From Limnothrix sp. CACIAM 69d (GTDB lineage: Bacteria > Cyanobacteriota > Cyanobacteriia > CACIAM-69d), in assembly GCA_001913845.2 (NCBI GenBank), contig MKGP02000003.1, positions 1 to 64,000 on the forward strand: a stretch of 64,000 nt of DNA, in the 5' to 3' direction. Below the pieces are notes generated by a model, which did no database searches, was not told where the DNA came from, and was given only the letters and a program-made list of their open reading frames with translations. Positions 43,361-51,711 of this stretch are shown here, one piece after another (positions within the stretch are counted from its first letter, which is position 1; every line of letters starts with the position of its first letter). The translations under genes and the position numbers were made by a program.

Positions 43361-43915
43361 CTATTGTGCCCCGTGAAACCCCAGATCCGTGCCTTGGCCA
43401 CCATGCACCAGGGCCAACTTCACGTAGCGGGCCGCATGTTCAATTTGTTCCGCCACTTCTTGATCACTGAGCGATCGGACGACCTTGCCCGGAATCCCCA
43501 CCACGAGCGATCGGGGCGACACCTCTTTGGTGACCACGGCCCCAGCTCCCACGATGCTACCCGCACCCACGCGCACGCCGTTGAGAATGATGGCTCCCAT
43601 CCCGATCGTGCAGCCCCGTTCGATGTGGGCGGAGTGGATGATGGCCCGGTGGCCCACGGTCACATCGGCCTCAAGGATCGTGGGCTGGCCCGGGTCGCCA
43701 TGGATCACTGCGCCATCTTGAACATTGGTGTTTTCGCCAATGTCAATTCGCTCCACATCCCCCCGCAGCACCGCGCCGTACCAAATGTTGGCCCCGGTGG
43801 CCAGGGTGACCCGGCCGATAATGGTGGCGTTGGGAGCGACAAAGGCCGCGGCCGCGATGTCCGGTTTGCCCAAAATGGGATGGGCGATCGCCCCTGTTGC
43901 CTCTAGACGTGACAT
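43361..43915 (-). CDS. Gamma-carbonic-anhydrase family hexapeptide protein
   Basis: A 184-aa left-handed beta-helix protein of the YrdA/PaaY gamma-carbonic-anhydrase group. Isoleucine-patch hexapeptides run throughout (IIGRVTLATGANIWYGAVLRG). The zinc ligands are the His in VIHGDPG and the pair in VGHRAIIHSAH, spaced five apart as in gamma-CA. Active carbonic anhydrase is likely but not assured, since many family members are inactive. It lies near psbY on the same strand with a ~150-bp gap. Confidence 0.9.
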   Translation of the reverse strand: MSRLEATGAIAHPILGKPDIAAAAFVAPNATIIGRVTLATGANIWYGAVLRGDVERIDIGENTNVQDGAVIHGDPGQPTILEADVTVGHRAIIHSAHIERGCTIGMGAIILNGVRVGAGSIVGAGAVVTKEVSPRSLVVGIPGKVVRSLSDQEVAEQIEHAARYVKLALVHGGQGTDLGFHGAQ

Positions 43916-44062
43916 AAACGTGACAAATATTTAAATATTTCAAGAAGCGTTTGTTTTGCCCAGACCGCCAAAATGCCATCGCTATAATAGGGTAGCGAGG
44001 CGACGGCCCGCGATCGAACCCCCGCTCCCACCGCCGTCCTGCACGAGGTTTCGATCGAACCC

Positions 44063-44569
44063 ATGCTGAATCCGACGTTGCAATATCCCATCTTTGGCCC
44101 AGAAATTTTGTGTCCCCATTGTCGGCAGCCGATCCCGGCCCTGACCCTTACGGACACGTACCTTTGCCCTCGGCATGGGGCCTTTGAAGCCGACCCCAAC
44201 ACCAAAGAACTGGTGCATTTGCAATCCAGTCGCCATTGGCGGCAGTGGGAAGGTGAATGGTATCGCCAGCATACGCACCCCGACGGGATTCGCTTTGAGA
44301 TTCATGAAGCGCTCGATCGGCTCTATACCCAAGGTTTTCGGGCCACAAAGGTGACGGTTGCCCATCGTTACCAAACCCTCATTGCGTCCTATCTTGATCG
44401 AGCAAACCCGCGCAATCCCAGTTCCGACGGTCGGCCGCGGCTTTATGGCTTGCCGGTGGAATTCAGCGCCACGGAGGCGGCGGATCCCTGCTGGGATGTG
44501 ATTAATTTTGTGTTGGACAAGGAACCCGGTGTGCCGGTGCGCTATCCCTATTTCCGGCTGTTTGAGTAG
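44063..44569 (+). CDS. TIGR02652 family protein
   Basis: A 168-aa cyanobacterial protein I recognise as the TIGR02652 type. It starts MLNPTLQYPIFGPEILCPHC, has a zinc-ribbon-like pair CPHC...YLCPRHGAFEAD, then HLQSSRHWRQWEGEWYRQHTHPDGIRFEIHEALDRLY, and ends RYPYFRLFE. No function is known. The next gene follows 25 bp downstream on the same strand, suggesting co-transcription. Confidence 0.85.
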   Translation: MLNPTLQYPIFGPEILCPHCRQPIPALTLTDTYLCPRHGAFEADPNTKELVHLQSSRHWRQWEGEWYRQHTHPDGIRFEIHEALDRLYTQGFRATKVTVAHRYQTLIASYLDRANPRNPSSDGRPRLYGLPVEFSATEAADPCWDVINFVLDKEPGVPVRYPYFRLFE

Positions 44570-44594
44570 CCCCAGCGGGGTAAGTAGCGGCGCA

Positions 44595-45050
44595 ATGCAC
44601 CATGTTTCCTTAAAAACGGCGGATATTCACCGGGCGATCGCGTTTTATGAGGCGATCGGGTTTGGGATGGCCGAACGGTTCACGGCGGGCATGACCCTGG
44701 CCTGTTGGATGGAAGGTTGGGGGGGACGGATTGAGCTGCTGCAAGTGCCGGAACCCCAATCGCCGCCCGATCCCTTCGGCAACGAGCATTATGTGGGCTA
44801 CTACCATTTGTCGCTAGATTTGGCCCAATCGCCCGATCGCCCAGCAACCCTAATGGATTGGCTGAACCTGATGGGCGATCGCCTGGCTCCACAGCTCTTG
44901 CCCCTGTTGTTGGCTCCTTGCCAGCAGATGATCGGCGATCGGGTCTATGAGGTGGCATTCATCGCAGACCCGGATGGAATGCCGATCGAACTGTTGCGCC
45001 TTCAAGCCCAACTCCCGCCACCCAAGGCCGCGATCGGCTCTGAACATTGA
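44595..45050 (+). CDS. VOC (glyoxalase-fold) family protein
   Basis: A 151-aa vicinal-oxygen-chelate-fold protein. It starts MHHVSLKTADIHRAIAFYEAIGFGMAERF and has two beta-alpha-beta units, with FIADPDGMPIELLRL giving the typical end. Metal ligands are plausible (H2/H3, E in the IELLQV region, H in YYHLSL, E in IELLRL). Substrate unknown. An upstream in-frame start would overlap the TIGR02652 gene and is rejected. Confidence 0.8.
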   Translation: MHHVSLKTADIHRAIAFYEAIGFGMAERFTAGMTLACWMEGWGGRIELLQVPEPQSPPDPFGNEHYVGYYHLSLDLAQSPDRPATLMDWLNLMGDRLAPQLLPLLLAPCQQMIGDRVYEVAFIADPDGMPIELLRLQAQLPPPKAAIGSEH

Positions 45051-45138
45051 GCCATCATTCAACACCTGGCCTTGAGAGACCCTGGCCTTGAGAGTCTTGC
45101 TCAGGGATCGCGTTGAGAGAGAGCGTGATTAGAAGACC

Positions 45139-45510
45139 CTAAAACAGCCCGATCGTGCGGGCCGCCTGCACCAGACCATCCACCGCCGCCGGCGGCCAGC
45201 CCCCTTCGGCCCCCCGCCCCGACAGCAACACAAACCGCACCCCAAAGGCATCTGTATAGCCCTCGGCCCCCATCCAGAGCCGATCGCTCTCCACCTCGCA
45301 AGCAATCTTTTCCTCGGGCATTAGCTCATCGGCGATCGCCCGTACTGAATCCACCAGCCGATCGAGCAGTCGGCAAAAGTCGGTTAACTCCGGCTCCGTC
45401 AGCTCCACGGCCCAGTCATCACTGCCCACCAATCCCGAAAATTTCGTGGCCGAAGGCTGCCAGCCCAATCGCCATCCTGGGCCAGACTTCAAGATTCGAT
45501 CGTTAGCCAT
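45139..45510 (-). CDS. DUF1818 family protein
   Basis: A 123-aa protein with the DUF1818 pattern common in cyanobacteria: RILKSGPGWRLGWQPSA, the WAVELTEPELTDFCRLLDRL helix region and the end ALVQAARTIG-like (DGLVQAARTIGLF). Function unknown. The ATG at 45510 is preferred; the longer open frame crosses the MITE fragment at 45572-45600. Confidence 0.8.
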   Translation of the reverse strand: MANDRILKSGPGWRLGWQPSATKFSGLVGSDDWAVELTEPELTDFCRLLDRLVDSVRAIADELMPEEKIACEVESDRLWMGAEGYTDAFGVRFVLLSGRGAEGGWPPAAVDGLVQAARTIGLF

Positions 45511-45571
45511 AGCGCTGTTGATGGGCCCTAAATTGCCGGATTTAGCGTATCTCCGGATTGAACCAACCCGA

Positions 45572-45600
45572 GAAGATGTCTGAAAAGTGCCTTCATGGCA
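45572..45600. repeat. Truncated MITE end, copy C
   Basis: GAAGATGTCTGAAAAG plus about 13 bp similar to the start of the other copies. Neither the palindromic centre nor the other terminus follows, so this is a solo end. Confidence 0.65.
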
Positions 45601-45688
45601 ACCAGCCCATTTTCCCACTGCTCCTGTTCAGTCCTAGGATGGAATCTAGGATTGAACCATTGAAGCTCCATGTCGATCGAACTCCACC

Positions 45689-46333
45689 ATGGCTCTTAAG
45701 CTCTTCTTTTTGCGTCATGCTCAGACGGCCTACAGTGCATCCGGTGGTTATTGCGGCACGCCTGAAAATGATCCCGGCCTCACGCCCGAGGGGCATGAAA
45801 TGGCTGAGAAGTTCGCGATCGCCTATGCCTCCCTTGAGTGGACAGCCATTTACACCAGTCCGCTGCGCCGCGCCATCCAAACGGCAACGCCGCTGTGCGA
45901 AATGACGGGGCTGAATATGCAGTTGCGAGATGGGCTAAGGGAAATTGCCTACGGGAAGTGGGAAGGGTTGCACCCCCGCGAGGTCGATCGGATCTATCAC
46001 GATGACTATGTGCGGTGGCTGACGGATCCGGCTTGGAATGCGCCCACGGGAGGCGAGCGGGGTGTGGACATTGCCCGCCGGGCTTCATTGGTTCTGGACG
46101 AAATTGAGCGTCGTCACCCCACGGGTTCAGTGCTGTTGGTGTCCCATAAGGCGACGATTCGGATCTTGCTTTGTGTGTTGATGGGCATTGATGTGGGCCG
46201 CTATCGCGATCGCTTCTCGTTGCCGGTGGCGGGGTTGAATGTGGTGGAAATGAGCGATCGGGGGCCCCTGTTCCACAGTGTGGCCGATCGTAGTTATTTG
46301 GATGAACGATTGCGGGCCCTTCCTTCCACTTAA
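45689..46333 (+). CDS. Histidine phosphatase family protein
   Basis: A 214-aa phosphoglycerate-mutase-fold phosphatase. The phospho-accepting His is H10 in FLRHAQT (usual RHG/RHA), with the second basic pocket IYTSPLRRAIQTATPL, the acid in LREIAYGKWEG and the second His in LLVSHKATIRILL. Family members include alpha-ribazole phosphatases and broad phosphatases; the substrate cannot be told here. Length is typical. Confidence 0.88.
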   Translation: MALKLFFLRHAQTAYSASGGYCGTPENDPGLTPEGHEMAEKFAIAYASLEWTAIYTSPLRRAIQTATPLCEMTGLNMQLRDGLREIAYGKWEGLHPREVDRIYHDDYVRWLTDPAWNAPTGGERGVDIARRASLVLDEIERRHPTGSVLLVSHKATIRILLCVLMGIDVGRYRDRFSLPVAGLNVVEMSDRGPLFHSVADRSYLDERLRALPST

Positions 46334-46354
46334 TCAACTAAGACAAGGGACTTA

Positions 46355-46495
46355 GGGGGTATCGTCATTTTTCGAGGTGATGCTGAAACGGTTGATCTTC
46401 CATACCCTAATCGTCGTAACAAGGGGCTTAAGCCCCTTGTCCCCCACGACTACTAGTGCTTTACCAGTACCCCAAGTGATGTCTCAGACCTTTTC
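46355..46495. mobile_element. MITE-like element, copy D
   Basis: Flanked by TTA on both sides (46352-46354 and 46496-46498). The right end GTCTCAGACCTTTTC is a diverged family terminus and the left end GGGGGTATCGTC more so. The centre keeps CAAGGGGCTTAAGCCCCTTG at 46420-46439. Its right half matches that of the copy at 55804 better than others. 141 bp, noncoding. Confidence 0.7.
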
Positions 46496-46498
46496 TTA

Positions 46499-46695
46499 GG
46501 AGCATGGCTAAAAATCTGGCCAGAAATCTGGGCAAGACCGATCGCCGTGGCTTTTCCTCCAGGGAATAAAGATAGCCGCCGCAATCAGTTCTCAGATTCC
46601 CGATCGATTTGATAAGACGGAAGGAATCAGCAGGAATTAACGCCTCTCGTTGATTCCTGGTCGAATCCCTTGCCATTTACTTCCCCCCATAAACG
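46499..46695. other. Spacer before the oxygenase gene
   Basis: The rest of the 360-bp gap after the phosphatase gene holds no recognisable gene or repeat. It should contain the promoter for the oxygenase. Confidence 0.4.
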
Positions 46696-47673
46696 GTGAC
46701 TCAATCAGATGGAATGGAGGGCCTGCTCGATCGAGCAGTGAGCACCCTCAATGAAGCGCTGGACTCTCCTGAACTGTCATTGCGCGATCGAACCTTGGTG
46801 GCCCTGCGTGTTTTGGAATTGGCCCATGGAACCGACCCGATCGAAGGCCTAAACACCGATGGTTGGGAATTGCCGCAACTGACCCAACGCCTGACGAACC
46901 CGACCAATCAGCGCCCGGAACCACGACCAGAATCGCACCTTGACGCAAGATTGAGGTTCGCCCCCAACGGCCAGCCCGCCACCGGCCCCGATCGACCCCA
47001 TTCAGACAGCACCACCTACCCCGATCGGGCCCTTTTGTACCCCGTGGCGGTGGCTCCTGCGTCGGTGAGTAATACCCAAGTTTTGGAGCCAACGGTTTTA
47101 GAAATTGACAACTTTCTAAGCCATGAAGAGCATCAATTTGCCCTCAGCACGGCCTTGAATAAGGCCGATCAATTTGTTGGTTCCAAAACCACCACCAACG
47201 CCAGCGATTACCGTCGTTCCAGTATTTTGTATGCCACGCTCTATCCAGATCTCTACGAACTCTTGCGCCAAAGGTTAATTGGTCTATTGCCAACGGTTGT
47301 GCAGCAATTGGGAATGCCTGGCTTTGAGCCGGGACAAGTGGAGATGCAGCTAACGGCTCACAATGATGGCTGTTTCTATAAAATTCACAACGATTCAGGC
47401 AGTCTAGAAACGGCCACGCGCGTCCTGACCTATGTTTACTATTTCTATCAAGAACCCAAGCGGTTTTCGGGTGGTGAATTGCGAATGTATGAAACGGATA
47501 TCAGCGGGCCCATGGTGACCGCTTCCGATCGCTTCGAGACCATTGAGCCGCTGAATAATCGGATTGTCTTTTTTGATAGTCGCTGTAAACATGAAGTGCT
47601 GCCCGTTGTTTGTCCGTCGCGCCAATTTGACCATGGCCGGTTCACGCTCAATGGCTGGATTCGGCGGGCTTAG
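46696..47673 (+). CDS. 2-oxoglutarate/Fe(II)-dependent oxygenase
   Basis: A 325-aa 2OG-Fe(II) oxygenase. The iron ligands are H231 and D233 in YKIHNDSG and H299 in CKHEVLPV; the 2OG-binding arginine is in HGRFTLNGWIRR. The N-terminal ~65 residues are a helical region (LLDRAVSTLNEALDSPELSLRDRTLVALRVLELA), followed by a Pro/Arg-rich linker. The fold is of the prolyl-hydroxylase-like kind (Rps23-type) with YVYYFYQEPKRFSGGELRMY. Substrate unknown. Start is GTG; an ATG five codons in is also possible. It overlaps the next gene by about 41 bp. Confidence 0.88.
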   Translation: MTQSDGMEGLLDRAVSTLNEALDSPELSLRDRTLVALRVLELAHGTDPIEGLNTDGWELPQLTQRLTNPTNQRPEPRPESHLDARLRFAPNGQPATGPDRPHSDSTTYPDRALLYPVAVAPASVSNTQVLEPTVLEIDNFLSHEEHQFALSTALNKADQFVGSKTTTNASDYRRSSILYATLYPDLYELLRQRLIGLLPTVVQQLGMPGFEPGQVEMQLTAHNDGCFYKIHNDSGSLETATRVLTYVYYFYQEPKRFSGGELRMYETDISGPMVTASDRFETIEPLNNRIVFFDSRCKHEVLPVVCPSRQFDHGRFTLNGWIRRA

Positions 47674-48697
47674 TCCTCGGCGGGGATCAGTCCGGCGGGT
47701 TTGGTTCGGTTGTCTGGGGGCGGGGTTGCTGTGGTTGGCGGCGGAGGTGGCCGGGGCGATCGAACCATCCCAACCGGCCCGGCCGGCTCCCATTTCCTAC
47801 GTGGCGTTCGATCGAACCGAGTTGCAGTTATATCCCTATCGTGGCCGCAATTTGGTGTGGCTGTTGCCGGAGGGAACTTGGGAGCCGGAACGATTGCAAC
47901 CCCTGATTGAACTGGTCGATCGCGCCTATGATTTCTATGCCGAAGCCGTGGCCGGCAAGCCCACTCCCTACGGCCCCACCGTTCGCGATCAATTGGGAAC
48001 GGTGGCCATTGTTCCCAAAACCTGTGGTGGTGGCTGTGGCTACATCTCCAGCACCGGCATTGAAGTAAAGGCTCCTTATTTCCAAGATCTTTACAAGACC
48101 TATCAGAAAACCGGTGAATTTGAGACCCTGCCCATTTATGAATTGGGGCGCAATTTTTGGCTGAAATCCTATGCCAAAAAACTGGAATATCAGGGAGCCG
48201 ATGCCAGCGTCACGGTACGCACCGGGTTTGCGGCTTTCATGCGTTTGGAAGTGCTGGATGTGCTGCAAATTGAGCCGGGATCGGTGTATGGCACACCGTT
48301 TGAAATTTATCGCCAGGATTTGCGATCGCTCCTGTGGCGCTATCAAGCCGATCGCACCTTGAATTGGCACAATACCCTGCGATCGGGTCAAGCTCCCAAA
48401 AACCCCCTTTGTTCCGAGCGGGGAATTTGCATTGGTGCGCCGGAATTGTGGGCGGCCATGTTGCTAGAAGTGCGCGATCGCTACAGTCCCAACGATCCCA
48501 CCTTTGCCAAGCGACTATGGGCCGCCGTGCGCGATCGCCCCGATGCCACCAGCACCCAAGCGGCGGTAGACAACTGGATCATTGCCCTCAGCGAAACCAC
48601 CCAGCACAATTTGGTTTGGCTCTTTGAAGATGTGTGGCGCTGGCCCGTGTCCGATCGCGCCAAACGTGCCGTCCGACATCTGCCGCGCGGGATTTAG
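47633..48697 (+). CDS. Exported protein of unknown function
   Basis: A 354-aa protein with an N-terminal signal anchor (VRRVWFGCLGAGLLWLAAEVAGA) and mature part from about residue 35. It shows PKTCGGGCGYISSTGIEVK (three cysteines), the ELGRNFW...YAKKLEYQGADASVTVRTGFAAFMRLEVLDVL region and a C-terminal all-alpha-like part. The ELGRNFW stretch loosely resembles a metallopeptidase helix but lacks an HExxH motif, so I assign no activity. Starts at 47633 or 47651 both overlap the oxygenase gene, suggesting translational coupling. Confidence 0.65.
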   Translation: MAGSRSMAGFGGLSPRRGSVRRVWFGCLGAGLLWLAAEVAGAIEPSQPARPAPISYVAFDRTELQLYPYRGRNLVWLLPEGTWEPERLQPLIELVDRAYDFYAEAVAGKPTPYGPTVRDQLGTVAIVPKTCGGGCGYISSTGIEVKAPYFQDLYKTYQKTGEFETLPIYELGRNFWLKSYAKKLEYQGADASVTVRTGFAAFMRLEVLDVLQIEPGSVYGTPFEIYRQDLRSLLWRYQADRTLNWHNTLRSGQAPKNPLCSERGICIGAPELWAAMLLEVRDRYSPNDPTFAKRLWAAVRDRPDATSTQAAVDNWIIALSETTQHNLVWLFEDVWRWPVSDRAKRAVRHLPRGI

Positions 48698-48735
48698 CCC
48701 AGGGTGCTGAACAGGTTGGATTCACCGGGCGGCAT

Positions 48736-49179
48736 TTAGCCTTTGGCAGGGAAAGTTGCTAAAAACCGCTCCACCAGTACGATCGCCGCAATGTCATCCA
48801 CCGGGCGGGGCGGCTGACGCAGGCCCCGAGGCAGCAACTTGCGCCAACCCCGAGGCGGATAGAGTTCCCAATAGCGATCGCGCGCGGCTAGGGTGCTGTA
48901 GCGTTCATCAACTCGTTGGATTGGGGGGGCATCGGGCCAACCCTGTTCCAGACGGCTGACCCAGGCCTTGGACGTGGTTTGGTCACCCATAATGATGGCC
49001 GTGGCTTGGTATTGCTGCTGCCATTGGCGCAATTGCTCGATCGCCCCGTCCGATCGCACCACTTCATGGGCCAAAATCTCGCCACTCGATCGCAGCACCG
49101 CCAATCCACATTTAGCGCTGCCCGGATCAAACCCCAAATAAACCGCTCCCGAATCAACCGCTCCTGAATAAACCGCCAT
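48736..49179 (-). CDS. YqgF-like RNase H-fold nuclease
   Basis: A 147-aa RNase H-fold protein related to RuvX/YqgF, which processes pre-16S rRNA or resolves junctions. The first acidic residue is in YLGFDPGSAKCGLAVL near 18, a middle strand is ATAIIMGDQTTS, the glutamate is in RVDERYST and the last Asp in PVDDIAAIVLVERFL. The set of acidic residues is present, so activity is plausible. Which nucleic acid it cuts is open. Confidence 0.75.
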   Translation of the reverse strand: MAVYSGAVDSGAVYLGFDPGSAKCGLAVLRSSGEILAHEVVRSDGAIEQLRQWQQQYQATAIIMGDQTTSKAWVSRLEQGWPDAPPIQRVDERYSTLAARDRYWELYPPRGWRKLLPRGLRQPPRPVDDIAAIVLVERFLATFPAKG

Positions 49180-49221
49180 AGACTCTCATCGGTTGCTCAG
49201 AACCAGAACACAGCAACCCGC

Positions 49222-50040
49222 CTACTTAGCCGCACCGGCCGCCCGCCGCGTTTTCAGGGTGACATTCATGCCCTCGCCGGACTGCTCCAACACCAGCAAC
49301 GGCGTGGGTTTGGCCTTTTGATCCCAACTGATGGTGACGATGCGGCCCTGGATCGTCGGTTGCCACCGATCGTCATCATCATCCGCCAAACTGAGGTAGC
49401 GCTCCAGGCAGTTGATAATTTCCTCGATCGTCCGGGACGTGGGCTGGGTGGGCAATTTGGTGATGCGAACCTGCACTCGAAACAACACCCGCTTCACCCG
49501 CTTCACGCCATCGGTGCAAGTTTCATACTCCACATCAAAGAGCTGATCCACTTGGCGGCCTTGGTTGGTTTGCGCGTTGTTTTGATTGCCGGCCTGTTGT
49601 TGGGTTGGCCGCAGGGCCACGGACACCATGGTTTTGATCTTCATCTTGATCTGATTCACGATCGCGAAGTGGAAGATCTCCTCCTGCATCCGCATTCGCA
49701 AGTAATCCAAGTTGAACTCACGAGAATTCACAAGATCGGGGTTTGCTTCCATCTTGTGAATGCTTTTGAGGGCTAAGTCAAGGCGTTTTTTGAGTTCACG
49801 AACTCGGAATTCTTCTGCACGAATTCTCTTTTGGAGCTTGTCTGTTTCTAGCTTGAAATAAACACCACCAGCGACCAGCAACACTGCCAAAGCGCCACTG
49901 CTCATGAACCATAAATTATTAGCAGGAGCCGGGGTGGTCGGGGCCTGGGCCAGGGGCCCGGCGGGCAAGCTAATGACCGGAATAATGGGGGTCGTCATGA
50001 CAGGCAATGGTGTCATTGAATGACTCATTGGGCAACTCAC
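49222..50040 (-). CDS. Membrane-anchored coiled-coil protein
   Basis: A 272-aa protein. One transmembrane helix is at about 48-66 (LWFMSSGALAVLLVAGGVYF), then a coiled coil (KLQKRIRAEEFRVRELKKRLDLALKSIHKME) at 70-100, then a mixed alpha/beta domain with an Asn/Gln-rich loop (QQQAGNQNNAQTNQGRQVDQ) and an Asp-rich SLADDDDDRW loop. I do not recognise a named family. Two further in-frame ATGs (codons 8 and 15) are alternative starts. Confidence 0.65.
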   Translation of the reverse strand: MSCPMSHSMTPLPVMTTPIIPVISLPAGPLAQAPTTPAPANNLWFMSSGALAVLLVAGGVYFKLETDKLQKRIRAEEFRVRELKKRLDLALKSIHKMEANPDLVNSREFNLDYLRMRMQEEIFHFAIVNQIKMKIKTMVSVALRPTQQQAGNQNNAQTNQGRQVDQLFDVEYETCTDGVKRVKRVLFRVQVRITKLPTQPTSRTIEEIINCLERYLSLADDDDDRWQPTIQGRIVTISWDQKAKPTPLLVLEQSGEGMNVTLKTRRAAGAAK

Positions 50041-50423
50041 AGATACGAATCCTCACGGGCGATCGGTGAATTTGTTGAACTCGATGAATTTTTCGATGAA
50101 TTTAGAAAATTTCCCGCTTCCCCCGCTGTTAGTCAACGGTAACTTTCCCCCTGAGCCAATCACCGTAGCTTCCGTGCGATTGGGTGGGGCCAAAACTTCC
50201 TAGACGCAGACAAGCACAAAGCCACCCCCACCGCGACCACTGGCAACGTTGAGAATTGCGAGAATTGTGGTCTGTGGGGCCATGCTGGTTGGGTTGGGTT
50301 CCGTGAGCCTGAACCCATTCGGTTGGAGATAACACCCATCGTTCACATCTAGTCTACATTGGCAATAGAGACGATAGAATAAACGCCTTGGAATATAAGC
50401 TTTGAACGTCATTAATAGAAACA
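50041..50423. other. Intergenic region, 380 bp
   Basis: Divergent promoters are expected here. A short minus-strand frame (about 27 codons from an internal ATG) has no support from a ribosome site or from composition. No repeat or RNA gene can be recognised. Confidence 0.35.
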
Positions 50424-50795
50424 ATGGATTACACCAGCGGCGGATCGCCCTACGTGTTGTTGGCGGCCGGGGTGGCGGCGGGAGCGCTGTCGGGGTTGGC
50501 CTTTGCTAGGAGTTTGCGCGAGCAGGGCCGGGTTTGGCTCAAGTCGCCCGATCGAGATCCGGCGGCCATGAAGGGGCCTGAATTGTGGCTCCCGTTTGTG
50601 GGGATGGCCGGCGGGGCTGGCTTTTTTTTGGCGGCCACGTTGCAGTGCTTCGCGTTCCCGATCGCCCTGTCCTATAAACTTTCCCTGCCGGTGGCGGTGG
50701 GCGGAGCACTGACGGTTTGGTGGCAGTTTGGGATTATTTTGCGCCAAATCCAACGGGGCGGCGTGGGGGCGATCGACCTGAACTCGTTGCGCTAG
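50424..50795 (+). CDS. Small membrane protein, 123 aa
   Basis: Three hydrophobic segments: about 10-27 (YVLLAAGVAAGALSGLAF), 55-72 (WLPFVGMAGGAGFFLAA) and 80-100 (IALSYKLSLPVAVGGALTVW). Short polar loops and a C-terminal RQIQRGG. No family is recognised. The start ATG is preceded by ATAGAAACA, a weak ribosome site. Confidence 0.6.
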   Translation: MDYTSGGSPYVLLAAGVAAGALSGLAFARSLREQGRVWLKSPDRDPAAMKGPELWLPFVGMAGGAGFFLAATLQCFAFPIALSYKLSLPVAVGGALTVWWQFGIILRQIQRGGVGAIDLNSLR

Positions 50796-50872
50796 GGCCA
50801 AAGGAGCCTGCCACCCCATGAAACCCACGCAGCCAGCAACGAGTTGATTGCGGATTGATTGCGGATCCAGGG

Positions 50873-51388
50873 CTAGTTGATTGCGCTCGCTAGGCGATCG
50901 AACACTTGCGCCACCACCCGTTGGGCTTTTTCATCCAGCCGATGCCAGTCCACATCCCCATCCTCCCCAATCAAATCCAAATCAATGGTGACCATCACCT
51001 CATCGCCCGCGCTGAGGGTACTGAGGGCTTGGTAGTCGCGGAAGCAAATGCTGTAGCACAGTTCCCACACGTCAACGCGGGTGGACTGGCCATCGTGCTC
51101 CAGGGTGAACCAATAGCCCGGATAGGGTTGCGGCAGGTCATCCAACGCCGCCGTAATTTCCGCTGCCCGTTCGCCGCTGGCGGTGGTTAACTCTTGCTGC
51201 AAAAGGGTAACGCGGGTTTGGATTTCTTCCGACGTGCCGTAGGGAAAGACGGGAAATTCTTCGTAGGTTCCTTTCCATCCGGAAGATTCCAATTGCTTGC
51301 GAATGTTGTCGATCGTTCGCAGGAAGGCTGGCTGCATCAGTAACTCAGCCCGATACCAATCGTTTAAATCTGTTAATTTGGGACGCAT
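50873..51388 (-). CDS. Conserved hypothetical protein, 171 aa
   Basis: The protein from the ATG at 51388 (MRPKLTDLNDWYRAELLMQP) is 171 aa; the longer open frame continues into noncoding sequence. It is acidic, with no membrane segment. The WELCYSICFRDYQ and IDLDLIGEDGDVDWHRLDEKAQRVVAQVF stretches look conserved but I do not recognise the family. It is divergent from the permease gene at 51712. Confidence 0.6.
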   Translation of the reverse strand: MRPKLTDLNDWYRAELLMQPAFLRTIDNIRKQLESSGWKGTYEEFPVFPYGTSEEIQTRVTLLQQELTTASGERAAEITAALDDLPQPYPGYWFTLEHDGQSTRVDVWELCYSICFRDYQALSTLSAGDEVMVTIDLDLIGEDGDVDWHRLDEKAQRVVAQVFDRLASAIN

Positions 51389-51711
51389 CTGCTGTCGATG
51401 AACCGTCAAAACTGCAATAAAAAAACTGCCTAGAACACCTAGCTTATCCGCTCCGGTCGTTGGCGCGCATCTCTTGATTCTGATGGCGCTGATTGCTTGG
51501 TCTGATGAGGTTGTCTGATGAGGTTGATTGAGCGGATTGGGCGGATTGCCGCTAACCCGTGCCCACAAGTCACGCTGCTAACCTGCGCTCCTAACCGGTT
51601 CCAATTCAATCGGGATTATTGACCGGAGCTGGCGGCACTTTGGCGGCATTTTGGCAGCACTCTGACCGATGATTGATTTCACCTGCTTGGCGATTCTTTT
51701 TTAGGTGGTCT

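Noticed and set aside
50200-50424. Small minus-strand gene
   Set aside because: The frame runs through a divergent promoter region, lacks a ribosome site and does not resemble any small photosystem or cytochrome subunit I know.
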